A DNA stretch of 35,288 nucleotides from an uncultured Muribaculaceae bacterium. Lineage in GTDB: Bacteria; Bacteroidota; Bacteroidia; Bacteroidales; Muribaculaceae. Shown piece by piece: positions 25,684 to 33,607 of this stretch (positions within the stretch are counted from its first letter, which is position 1; each line of letters starts with the position of its first letter). The notes under the pieces are model-generated. The model was not told the DNA's origin and did not search any database. It was given only the letters and a program-made list of their open reading frames with translations. Both the position numbers and the translations under genes were made by a program. Location: contig CAJUKE010000030.1 in NCBI GenBank assembly GCA_910587075.1, forward strand, positions 1 through 35,288, read 5' to 3'.

Positions 25684-26883
25684 ATGGAATCATTACGCCA
25701 GCTTTTCAAGATAGGCAACGGGCCGTCGAGCTCCCACACGATGGGACCGCGCAAGGCCGCTCAGATTTACCTCTCGGAACTCCCCGAGGGGACAGTCAAA
25801 GTGGTAGTCACGCTCTACGGGGCGCTGGCCGCCACGGGCAAGGGGCACCTTACCGACAAGGCGGTGCTCGATGTGCTCACCCCCTCCATCCCGACGGAGA
25901 TCGAATGGCTCCCCGACACGGTGCTCCCGTTCCACACCAACGGCATACGGTTTGAGTCGTTCGGGGCCGACGGCGCGTCGCTCGGCTCCGAGACCTTCTA
26001 CTCGATAGGGGGCGGCGACATAGTGCGCGAGGGTGAGAGCCGCCAGGCCGCCGAAAGCATCTACCCGATGACGAAAATCAAGGAGATTCTCGCCTGGTGC
26101 GAGCGCACTGGCCTGAGCTACTGGGAATACGTCGAGCAGACCGAGGGGCCCGAAATCTGGGACTACCTGCGCGAGGTGTGGCAAGTGATGAAGAACGCCG
26201 TAGAGCGCGGCATCGAGGCCGAGGGGATTCTGCCCGGCGGGCTCGGCGTGAGGCGCAAGGCTGTGAGCTACCATGTGCACGCGGCGGGCTACAACTCGTC
26301 GCTCAAGAGCCGCGGCCTGGTGTACGCCTACGCCCTGGCGGTCAGCGAGGAGAACGCGGCCGGCGGCGAGATAGTGACCGCCCCGACCTGCGGCTCGTGC
26401 GGCATAGTTCCGGCGGTTCTGTACCACCTCTATACCTCCAAGGGGTTCTCCGAGAAGAGGATACTACGCGCTCTGGCCACCGCCGGCCTGTTCGGCAACG
26501 TGGTGAAGCACAACGCGTCGGTCTCCGGGGCCGAGGTGGGATGCCAGGGCGAAGTGGGAGTGGCGTGCGCCATGGCCGCCGCCGCGGCCTCGCAGCTTTT
26601 CGGAGGCACTCCGGCGCAGATCGAATACTCCGCCGAGATGGGGCTTGAGCACCACTTAGGGCTGACGTGCGACCCGGTGTGCGGCCTGGTGCAGATACCC
26701 TGCATCGAGCGCAACGCCTACGCCGCCGCCCGCGCCCTCGACGCCAACCTTTATGCCGCCTTCTCCGACGGGCGCCACCGCGTCGATTTCGACCGCATCG
26801 TGGAGGTCATGAAGCAGACCGGCCACGACCTCCCCTCCCTTTACAAAGAAACCGCCAAGGGGGGCCTCGCCGCCATCCAGTGA
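25684..26883 (+). CDS. sdaA: L-serine ammonia-lyase, iron-sulfur type, single chain
   Basis: 399 residues. It converts L-serine to pyruvate and ammonia using an oxygen-sensitive 4Fe-4S cluster. The family signature GNGPSSSHTMGP is at 11-22. The cluster cysteines are C287, C329 and C340, with the same spacing (42 and 11) as in the studied Legionella enzyme. APTCGSCGIVPA lies near 233. Beta and alpha parts are fused in one polypeptide. It starts 33 bp after the secreted-protein gene and ends before a strong terminator. Confidence 0.95.
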   Translation: MESLRQLFKIGNGPSSSHTMGPRKAAQIYLSELPEGTVKVVVTLYGALAATGKGHLTDKAVLDVLTPSIPTEIEWLPDTVLPFHTNGIRFESFGADGASLGSETFYSIGGGDIVREGESRQAAESIYPMTKIKEILAWCERTGLSYWEYVEQTEGPEIWDYLREVWQVMKNAVERGIEAEGILPGGLGVRRKAVSYHVHAAGYNSSLKSRGLVYAYALAVSEENAAGGEIVTAPTCGSCGIVPAVLYHLYTSKGFSEKRILRALATAGLFGNVVKHNASVSGAEVGCQGEVGVACAMAAAAASQLFGGTPAQIEYSAEMGLEHHLGLTCDPVCGLVQIPCIERNAYAAARALDANLYAAFSDGRHRVDFDRIVEVMKQTGHDLPSLYKETAKGGLAAIQ

Positions 26884-26918
26884 CCCCCGGCCCCGCCACC
26901 CACATTTCCAACGATACC

Positions 26919-26954
26919 CGGAGGGTGTCCCGCTATGATGCCGGACACCCTCCG
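26919..26954 (+). terminator. Terminator after sdaA
   Basis: Perfect 12-bp stem, CGGAGGGTGTCC at 26919-26930 with its complement at 26943-26954, a 12-nt loop, then TTATATTTTATT. Confidence 0.8.
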
Positions 26955-27001
26955 TTATATTTTATTAACAAAAGCCGGCTCATTGTATGTTAAAGAATGT
27001 G

Positions 27002-27009
27002 TATCTTTG
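27002..27009 (+). promoter_or_regulatory. Promoter -7 box of the LysM gene cluster
   Basis: TATCTTTG, a perfect -7 element, 68 bp before the ATG at 27077. A weak ATTG at 26982-26985 is the only -33 candidate (16-bp spacing). An in-frame ATG at 26987 lies upstream of this box and is rejected as a start. Confidence 0.6.
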
Positions 27010-27076
27010 CAGTCAGTTAGTTACACAATTCACATATCCATTATCACGCGCGCTGACCCCGCGCCGCATAACCTTT

Positions 27077-27829
27077 ATGAGAAAAATCCTTGCCCTGCTC
27101 CTAATCGTTCTGACCGCGGCTACCGCGGTCGGGAAAAATCCCTACGCGATGTCGTCGAACCGCAAAGGAGGCGACAAAATCCTTCTCCGCGACGGCAACT
27201 TCTTAGACGCCCAGATCCAGCAGATAACCCAAAACTCGGTGCGCTTCAACAATCTGACCAGGGGAATTAAGTTAGACGAACTGCCACTTACCGACATTTA
27301 CCTCATAAAATCAGGGAAACGCGGGAATCTGTTTTTCACGCAAGGCGGCAAACGCAAAACCGGCGACCAGCTGGAAATCGACCCTAAGGCTACCGTTCTT
27401 TACACAACCGACTATCGGGAGATACCCGTATTCACCCTTGAATTTGACGAGGACAAGGTCATATACCAAACCTCCAAGGCCGATAGGAAAAATCCCCAGC
27501 CGCTGAAAAAGGCACTTCCGCAAAGCTTGCTGTTCATGATCGTATATCCCGATGGGACATCGGACATATTCAACGATATGACCAAGGAGCAAACTTACAC
27601 CCCGTCGAGCGCCACAGAACAATCGGCTCAGCCGGAAGAACCAAAGGAGGAGCTCAAAGTGGTATTCCACAACGTGAAACAGGGCGACACCCTCAACTCG
27701 CTCGCCGAGCGCTACGCTGTGACCGCGGCTGAGATACGCGAGTGGAACGAAATCGGGGCCAAGACAAAAGACACCACCCCGCTGAAACCGGGCCAGCAAC
27801 TGATGCTCTACGTCAAGAACGCGAATTAA
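27077..27829 (+). CDS. Secreted protein with C-terminal LysM domain
   Basis: 250 residues from the ATG at 27077, where a signal peptide begins (MRKILALLLIVLTAATAVG). Residues 30-170 are beta-rich with a mixed motif (DKILLRDGNFLDAQIQQI) and no known family that I recognise. A Pro/Glu linker (AQPEEPKEEL) precedes a LysM domain at about 196-246 (NVKQGDTLNSLAERYAVT), which binds peptidoglycan N-acetylglucosamine. It opens a four-gene cluster behind a terminator and its own promoter; the next gene starts 36 bp after its stop. Codon use looks less GC-rich than in the flanking genes (judged by eye). Confidence 0.75.
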   Translation: MRKILALLLIVLTAATAVGKNPYAMSSNRKGGDKILLRDGNFLDAQIQQITQNSVRFNNLTRGIKLDELPLTDIYLIKSGKRGNLFFTQGGKRKTGDQLEIDPKATVLYTTDYREIPVFTLEFDEDKVIYQTSKADRKNPQPLKKALPQSLLFMIVYPDGTSDIFNDMTKEQTYTPSSATEQSAQPEEPKEELKVVFHNVKQGDTLNSLAERYAVTAAEIREWNEIGAKTKDTTPLKPGQQLMLYVKNAN

Positions 27830-27865
27830 AACTTGGTCAACAACAAGCTCTTACCCAACCGACCG

Positions 27866-28753
27866 ATGAGAAAGACACTTCACTTTTTATTTCCAGTCGC
27901 CGCCGCGGCATTCCTCACCATCGGATGCGACCGAACCGGGCATAAGGAGGTAATCCGCGTGGTGACCGAACGCGACTCGCTGCAACGGGTGGCCGAGCGC
28001 CAGGACCGACAGCTCGCCAAAATCAACAACGTGATATCCACGTTGTCGGAAGCGCTCGACTCCGTACAACGGCAAGAGGATATATTGTTTCTAAACCCGT
28101 CAGGCGAGGGGAAAGCGTCAAAAGCAGACGCGCTCAACAACCTCAACCGCTTCGAGACCGTGCTGAAAGCCCAACAGGAACATATCGACCGGCTCGAAAA
28201 GGAACTTGCCGACCAAAAGGCCAAAGACGAAGAGGACGCTCAGGCCCCCGACCCCGGCACAGCCAACCTCATAGCGAATATGAGGCAACAGCTACAGCAA
28301 AAGGACGATCTGATCGCCCAGTTGCGCAAACAGTTGGAGTCCAAGGATGTGGATATAGCCAACCTACAGGCTATAGTCGACAAACAGAAAACACAGATTT
28401 CCAACCTGGACGAACAGAACAAACGGTATACCGAAGCGCTCACCCGCTCGACCGATATGGCCAACCGCGGGTTCGTCGCTATGGGCACCAAGAAAGAGCT
28501 GGAAGCCAACGGAATAATACACAAAGGGAAAATCCAGACAAAAGACGCCCTTGACCGAAGCAAGTTCAACCAGGTGGACATCCGCAAATTCACCGAGATT
28601 ACCTTCGAGGCCAAGAAACCCAAAATCATCACAGCCGCGCCGCAAAGCACCTACACCCTCACCACCGACGGTAAGGGCAAATTCACACTGCACATCAACA
28701 ATGTGGCTGAATTTTGGTCCATTTCAAATTTCCTGGTGATACAGACCCGCTGA
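27866..28753 (+). CDS. Coiled-coil lipoprotein (possible Cbp1-type adhesin)
   Basis: 295 residues from the ATG at 27866; an in-frame TTG at 27833 is rejected because the signal sequence starts at the ATG. A lipoprotein signal ends at Cys21 (FLTIGC). Residues 40-205 are heptad-rich coiled coil (for example MRQQLQQKDDLIAQLRKQLE) broken by an acidic linker near 130. The globular C-terminus from about 210 contains RGFVAMGTKKELEANGII and ends in beta strands. The layout resembles Bacteroides proteins annotated as Cbp1-family collagen-binding adhesins; that is a recollection, not a proven match. In context it may be a periplasmic spacer or surface tether within the LysM cluster. Confidence 0.7.
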   Translation: MRKTLHFLFPVAAAAFLTIGCDRTGHKEVIRVVTERDSLQRVAERQDRQLAKINNVISTLSEALDSVQRQEDILFLNPSGEGKASKADALNNLNRFETVLKAQQEHIDRLEKELADQKAKDEEDAQAPDPGTANLIANMRQQLQQKDDLIAQLRKQLESKDVDIANLQAIVDKQKTQISNLDEQNKRYTEALTRSTDMANRGFVAMGTKKELEANGIIHKGKIQTKDALDRSKFNQVDIRKFTEITFEAKKPKIITAAPQSTYTLTTDGKGKFTLHINNVAEFWSISNFLVIQTR

Positions 28754-28792
28754 CACCACCTAAAGCGAGCCCGCCAAACAACACACCGCATC

Positions 28793-29911
28793 ATGAAACG
28801 CACGACACTCTCCGCCGCGCTTTTAGCCTTGACAATGGCGTTTTCAGCCAATGGACGCACCTATATCGCCGAAAGGGGCGATACATGGGAATCGGTAGCC
28901 CGCAAATGGGGTCTCTATACCGAGGAGCTGAAAGCGGCCAACAGCATTTTCCCCGAGTTGTTTACCGGGCTGGAAATAGAACTGCCGGAACAAAGCGCTA
29001 AAGAGCCCCTGGGCACACGCGCCATAGCGCGACTCGAATTGGCCGGCAGAAACCTCGACAAGGGGAAAGAACTGCTCGAACGGAAAGAATACTCGTTGGC
29101 GGAAACCTATTTCACATTGGTGGAATCCGGAATGGGACGCCCGTCGGCCGAGCTGCTTTACCTGCGCGGCCGGATCAAGGAGGAAACCAAAGAGTTCGAG
29201 AACGCCCACTCACTCTACAAGAAAGCACTTGCCAAAGGCTCGGAAGGCGACCCCACTATGACCGGCGAGCAATATGCCGCGCTGACAGCCAAGGCCGACG
29301 AGATCGGAGTGCTCGCGGCTAAACAACGCCTCAAACGCGAAGAGGAAGCCCGGCGGCGCAGGGAAGAAGCTGAAAGAGAGGCGGCAAGAGAAGCGGAAAG
29401 AAGCGCCGCCCGCCGCCGCGCCGCGGCTGAACGCCAAACTACCACTACTTCCAACCGCGGGGGAGGCGGCGGATGGGGATGGCCGTTCAGCGGATGGGGA
29501 GCGCCATCATTCGGATGGAGCGCGCCGGTGCCTTTGCCGCCGATGCCCGCGCCGATGCCGATGCCCACGCCGTCATTTCAAAATGTGCCATCTCCAAGCT
29601 GGGGCAGCGTCCCGATGGACTGGAATACCTGGAGTTCCGTGCCGATGGACGCGGGAGCATCGTTCAGCGCCCCGCTTGACGGGGGAGACTTCTCGACAGG
29701 CTCCGGCAACCCGCGCGACCCAATCACGTTCTCCGACCACCAATGCAACCTATGCGGTGGTAAAGGCACAATCGCCGACTCGGGAGCCACCACATTAGGC
29801 CAATCCGGCTCGAAATATTGCTCAGACTGCGGGCGATACGTCGATCTAAGCCACAGGCATATACAATGCCCGTCGTGCCAAGGCAAGGGCACTGTCAGGA
29901 AACGCGACTAA
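28793..29911 (+). CDS. LysM protein with DnaJ-like zinc finger C-terminus
   Basis: 372 residues. Order: signal peptide (1-21); LysM (about 23-66, with IAERGDTWESVARKWG); TPR-like helices (75-175); a charged Arg/Glu helix (178-214); a Gly/Trp/Pro/Met low-complexity stretch (222-300); and a C-terminal zinc finger like that of DnaJ. The finger has C318-x2-C321 followed by GGKGT, C343-x2-C346, and C359-x2-C362 followed by QGKGT. DnaJ fingers normally have four CxxCxGxG repeats; here there are two such repeats plus a plain CxxC. Such a finger behind an exported LysM domain is unusual. It lies 39 bp after the lipoprotein gene. Function is unknown; a redox or metal-binding role in the envelope is a guess. 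Confidence 0.75.
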   Translation: MKRTTLSAALLALTMAFSANGRTYIAERGDTWESVARKWGLYTEELKAANSIFPELFTGLEIELPEQSAKEPLGTRAIARLELAGRNLDKGKELLERKEYSLAETYFTLVESGMGRPSAELLYLRGRIKEETKEFENAHSLYKKALAKGSEGDPTMTGEQYAALTAKADEIGVLAAKQRLKREEEARRRREEAEREAAREAERSAARRRAAAERQTTTTSNRGGGGGWGWPFSGWGAPSFGWSAPVPLPPMPAPMPMPTPSFQNVPSPSWGSVPMDWNTWSSVPMDAGASFSAPLDGGDFSTGSGNPRDPITFSDHQCNLCGGKGTIADSGATTLGQSGSKYCSDCGRYVDLSHRHIQCPSCQGKGTVRKRD

Positions 29912-29937
29912 CCCGATAATCCATAAATTCATCCAAT

Positions 29938-30822
29938 ATGCTCCGACACACACGGTCAATCTCCAAAATCATCCTTACCGCCTTGTTGGCGACGTGTTTC
30001 ATACTGTCAGCCGAAGCACAGACCAAGCACATACTCGAACGCGGGGAAACCCTCGAATCCATAGCGAAGAAATACGGGGTCACTACGCAGCAGATCATCG
30101 AACTCAACCCCGAGGTCGCCACATTCACCTATATCGGGATGGAACTGACCATTCCCGAAACCAACGTCGGCGCTCCATCTACCTCAACAGCCACCGCGAC
30201 TTCCACAGGACAAAACGCGACTGTCTCCCAAACAGCGCCAAAGTCGAAACAAATACAGACCGCGACGCCACAAACGGCTCCCGCCACCTCGACCACGACA
30301 ATCTCCACAACAACCACGACGACATATTATCCGTCGGAACAACGCTCCCGCGACAGTTACCCGGAAGACAAGATTTCCGGCAACGAATACAATGTGTTTT
30401 CAATGGCGGCACTGGTGTCGTGGCAGTACAACCTCTCTATGGACGGGGGCGATTTCAAGCTGAGAAGCCAATACGGAATCATGGCCGAAGGATGCACGGA
30501 ACTGTCGCGGAATTTAGGCATCGGTATGGCATTCGGTTTCAGAGCCAACTTCGGCCTCGTCCCTAAAGACTACGGAGGACTCAACGGATTCTTAGGCCCC
30601 ACTATAGCCGTGGCGTTCGGCGACACTAAGTCAGCGGGCATATATCTGCCTGTATGCGTAGGACTTGCTAGCGATGGCGACAAGACCAACTGGGGTTGCG
30701 TGGTGATACCCCACTTCGCATTCTCGCTGAACCGCGTGCGCATCAATGCCGGCTGTTTCGTCGATACCGACTTTTCCGACTCATCCGTATCGCTTATGGT
30801 CGGGCTCGGATATGAATTCTGA
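29938..30822 (+). CDS. LysM--Thr-rich linker--outer membrane barrel protein
   Basis: 294 residues. A signal peptide (about 1-27, ending SAEAQ) leads into a LysM domain at 29-74 (HILERGETLESIAKKYGV...). A Ser/Thr/Ala/Gln linker at 80-132 has a run of nine Thr/Ile/Ser residues (TTTISTTTTTT). The remainder, 145-294, is alternating strand/turn sequence with G-rich turns, ending in LMVGLGYEF with the terminal Phe typical of outer membrane barrels. The domain pair could bind peptidoglycan with LysM while anchored in the outer membrane, much as OmpA does with its own domain but in reverse order. The Thr-rich linker could be O-glycosylated. It is last in the LysM cluster. Confidence 0.75.
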   Translation: MLRHTRSISKIILTALLATCFILSAEAQTKHILERGETLESIAKKYGVTTQQIIELNPEVATFTYIGMELTIPETNVGAPSTSTATATSTGQNATVSQTAPKSKQIQTATPQTAPATSTTTISTTTTTTYYPSEQRSRDSYPEDKISGNEYNVFSMAALVSWQYNLSMDGGDFKLRSQYGIMAEGCTELSRNLGIGMAFGFRANFGLVPKDYGGLNGFLGPTIAVAFGDTKSAGIYLPVCVGLASDGDKTNWGCVVIPHFAFSLNRVRINAGCFVDTDFSDSSVSLMVGLGYEF

Positions 30823-30893
30823 AGCGGGGCGCCGGAGGGTTAATTTTTAGCAAACTTTAATGTTTGCGCCGAGGGAATGCGGCGGGGATTGAG

Positions 30894-30901
30894 TAATTTT
30901 G
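30894..30901 (+). promoter_or_regulatory. Promoter -7 box of the TPR lipoprotein gene
   Basis: TAATTTTG, perfect match, 48 bp before the ATG at 30950. No TTTG lies at the expected -33 spacing; one at 30863 is too far. Confidence 0.5.
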
Positions 30902-30949
30902 CGGTTAGGAAAATAACGAGCCAAAAATTTATCACACTTTATACGCATT

Positions 30950-32635
30950 ATGAACGCAAAATCAGTTATCGCGCTCGCCGCGACCGGGACAGTGCTCCTG
31001 ACAGGCTGCGGGAAAAAACTTAACCAGTTTCAAGCCGACTACTTCAACGTGAACCCCAATCCGCTGGAAGTGGTTGCCGACCGCGTGCCCGCCACCGTGA
31101 CGGCCCGTATCCCGGCGAAATTCTTCGTGAAGAACGCCGAGGTGACCGTAACCCCCTACCTCTGCTTCGAAGGTCAGGAAGTGGCCTCGCAGCCCTACTC
31201 GTTCCAGGGCGAGAAGGTGCGCGGCAACGCCCCGGTGGTAAACTACGAGAACGGAGGCACGGTGACCATCCCCGTGATGTACGAGTACCAGCCCGACATG
31301 ATGCGCAGCGAGCTGCAGCTGGCGTTTGACGTGCGCCAGGGGAGCAAGCAGTATGTGCTTCCCCGCGTGAAGGTCGCCAACGGCGTGGTAGCCACCTCGA
31401 CCCTCGCCGACGCTTCGACCGTAACCCCGGCCCTGGCCCAGGACAAGTTCCAGCGCGTGATCAACGAGAAATATGACGCCGATATCCACTTCCTGATCAA
31501 CCAGGCAAACATCCGCGAAGGGCAGCTGACCACCACCGAGATGCTCTCGCTCAACGAGCAGCTCCGCAACGCCGCCAACGACCCCTCGCGCAAGATCGAG
31601 GAAATCAACGTGTCGTCCTACGCTTCGCCCGAAGGCTCGCTCGACCTCAACACCCGCCTGGCCGAAAGCCGCGAGAAGAACACTACCGCCTATCTCGACA
31701 AGAAGCTCAAGAAGGACAACATCACCGAATTCGGCGAACTGACCGCCAACTTCACCCCCGAGGACTGGGAAGGCTTCCAGAAACTCGTGGCAGCAAGCTC
31801 GATTCAGGACAAGGAACTGATTCTCAGCGTCCTTTCAATGTACAAGGACCCCGAGCAGCGCGAAAAGGAGATCCGCAACCTCTCCTCGATTTTCGACCAG
31901 CTGGCCGAGCAGGTGCTCCCCCAGCTCCGCAAGAGCCGCATCACCGCCTCAATCAACGTGATCGGCAAGAGCGACAAGGAGCTGATCGACGCTTTCGCCT
32001 CGAACCCCAAGAGCCTGACCATCGACGAGCTGCTCTACACCGCGACCCTGTTTGACAACAACGCCGACAAGATGAAGGTGTACAACACCGCCGCGCAGCT
32101 CTACCCGAACGACTACCGCGCGTTCAACGACCTGGGTATGACCCAGTACGCGGCCGGCGACTACGATGCCGCCAAGCAGAACTTCGCCCACGCCCAGCGC
32201 ATCGCCCCCGCCGCCACCGAGCCCCAGATGAATATGGGCCTCGTGTCGCTGATGAACAAGGACTACCGCCAGGCCAACCAGAAGTTTGGCGCCGCCGCCG
32301 GCCAGCCCGAGCTCAACGACGCCATGGGTACCTACTACCTGATGACCGGCGACCCCGCCGCGGCTGTGAAGGCTTTCGGCAACGCGAAGACCAACAACGC
32401 CGCCCTGGCACAGATCCTCACCAAGGACTACAGCAAGGCTAAGTCGACCCTCGCAGGCATCACCGCCCCCAACGCGATGACCTACTACATCACCGCCATC
32501 CTGGGCGCCCGCACCAACAACGACACTATGGTCAACAACAACCTCCGCCAGGCAGTGAAGCTCGACCGCTCGCTCGCCGCGAAGGCAGCCAAGGACCTTG
32601 AGTTCCAGAACTTCAACCTCAGCGCGATCCTCTAA
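30950..32635 (+). CDS. TPR and OmpA-like outer membrane lipoprotein
   Basis: 561 residues. A lipobox ends at Cys20 (LLTGC). Residues 21-160 are beta-rich. An OmpA-like segment at about 216-249 contains NVSSYASPEG. The C-terminal third carries TPR repeats (for example YPNDYRAFNDLGMTQYAAGDYDAA near 387-410). Codon use is strongly biased toward a small codon set, as in highly expressed genes. Proteins of this type are abundant in Bacteroidales envelopes; function is not established. It shares the OmpA-like segment with the gene at 12376-14451. It is preceded by its own promoter and stands alone or leads into the nuclease gene 43 bp downstream. Confidence 0.8.
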   Translation: MNAKSVIALAATGTVLLTGCGKKLNQFQADYFNVNPNPLEVVADRVPATVTARIPAKFFVKNAEVTVTPYLCFEGQEVASQPYSFQGEKVRGNAPVVNYENGGTVTIPVMYEYQPDMMRSELQLAFDVRQGSKQYVLPRVKVANGVVATSTLADASTVTPALAQDKFQRVINEKYDADIHFLINQANIREGQLTTTEMLSLNEQLRNAANDPSRKIEEINVSSYASPEGSLDLNTRLAESREKNTTAYLDKKLKKDNITEFGELTANFTPEDWEGFQKLVAASSIQDKELILSVLSMYKDPEQREKEIRNLSSIFDQLAEQVLPQLRKSRITASINVIGKSDKELIDAFASNPKSLTIDELLYTATLFDNNADKMKVYNTAAQLYPNDYRAFNDLGMTQYAAGDYDAAKQNFAHAQRIAPAATEPQMNMGLVSLMNKDYRQANQKFGAAAGQPELNDAMGTYYLMTGDPAAAVKAFGNAKTNNAALAQILTKDYSKAKSTLAGITAPNAMTYYITAILGARTNNDTMVNNNLRQAVKLDRSLAAKAAKDLEFQNFNLSAIL

Positions 32636-32678
32636 GGAACTGTTTTAAGATTTTCCAAACCGATTCACACAATAGGAT

Positions 32679-33572
32679 TTGGCAACAAACCGACCGCGCC
32701 GCCGCGCCGCCTCCGGGCCGCGCGGCGGCTCCCGTAGGGCACCCCGCGGGAAAGACAACACGCGTCCGCTGGCAATAGCACTGGCGGTGGCCGTAGTGGC
32801 CATAATTGCCTGGCTCGTGATCACGGCCCGGGCCCAGGGACACGACGGCGCTGGCGCTTTGGTGACCGCCGACGCCGCGGCGCTCGAAACCGCCATAGTG
32901 CCCGACGGCACACCCGAGGAGATACTCCGCTACAAGGGGTTCACCGTATCGTTCAACCCCAAGACCCACCAGCCCAACTGGGTGGGATGGGAGCTGCTCG
33001 CCTCGGAAGTGGGCGGCGAGCATCCCCGCAACCAGAATTTCGCGCCGGACACCGACGTGGAAGGGTGCGCCGACCCGAGAGACTACCGCCACTCGGGGTT
33101 CGACCGCGGACACATGGCCCCGGCGGGCGATATGAAATGGGACGCCGACGCGATGCGGGAGTCGTTTCTGATGACCAACATTTGCCCGCAGTCGGGCGAC
33201 CTCAACCGCGGCGCGTGGAACAAACTCGAAGAGAAATGCCGCCAGCGCGCCCGACGCGACAGCGCCGTGGTGATCGTATGCGGCCCGGTGTTCGACAAGA
33301 CGGGCGCCTCGATGCTTATAGGCTCTACAGGCGTGGCCGTGCCCAAAGGATTCTTCAAGGTGGTACTCTCCCCCTACTCCAACCCGCCGAAGGCCATAGG
33401 GTTCCTGATGCCCAACGGCCCGGTGAAAGGGGGTATGCAGGCCTGCGCCGTCCCGGTTGACTCGGTGGAGAGCGTGACCGGAATTGACTTCTTCGCCGCC
33501 CTACCCGACGAGATCGAAACCGAGGTTGAGAAGCAATGCGACTTCCACCGATGGTCGACCAGCAACCGCTGA
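32679..33572 (+). CDS. Membrane-anchored DNA/RNA non-specific endonuclease (NucA type)
   Basis: 297 residues if started at TTG 32679. A stop codon lies 4 bp before it in frame, no in-frame ATG occurs before the catalytic core, and AGGA lies close upstream, so TTG is the best start. An Arg-rich N-terminus (1-30) precedes a transmembrane segment (31-50), giving an N-in anchor with the enzyme outside the cytoplasm. The beta-beta-alpha-metal core is intact: DRGHMAP with His145 as general base and Asn176 in SGDLNRGAW as metal ligand. It should cut DNA and RNA without sequence preference, perhaps for nucleotide scavenging. The neighbouring mnmE starts 35 bp later. Confidence 0.85.
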   Translation: MATNRPRRRAASGPRGGSRRAPRGKDNTRPLAIALAVAVVAIIAWLVITARAQGHDGAGALVTADAAALETAIVPDGTPEEILRYKGFTVSFNPKTHQPNWVGWELLASEVGGEHPRNQNFAPDTDVEGCADPRDYRHSGFDRGHMAPAGDMKWDADAMRESFLMTNICPQSGDLNRGAWNKLEEKCRQRARRDSAVVIVCGPVFDKTGASMLIGSTGVAVPKGFFKVVLSPYSNPPKAIGFLMPNGPVKGGMQACAVPVDSVESVTGIDFFAALPDEIETEVEKQCDFHRWSTSNR

Positions 33573-33607
33573 CAACACTTTTGACAAACCCATCAACCGA
33601 CACTTAA

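Noticed and set aside
25433..25800. Identical 17-base stretch (CCCGAGGGGACAGTCAA) in the secreted-protein gene and in sdaA
   Set aside because: Both encode Pro-Glu-Gly-Thr-Val-Lys in frame. It is most simply chance codon agreement, with no extension on either side.
27077..30822. Phage or mobile-element origin of the LysM cluster
   Set aside because: There is no integrase, transposase, lysis or structural phage gene, no flanking repeats, and all four products are envelope-type with Bacteroidales features.
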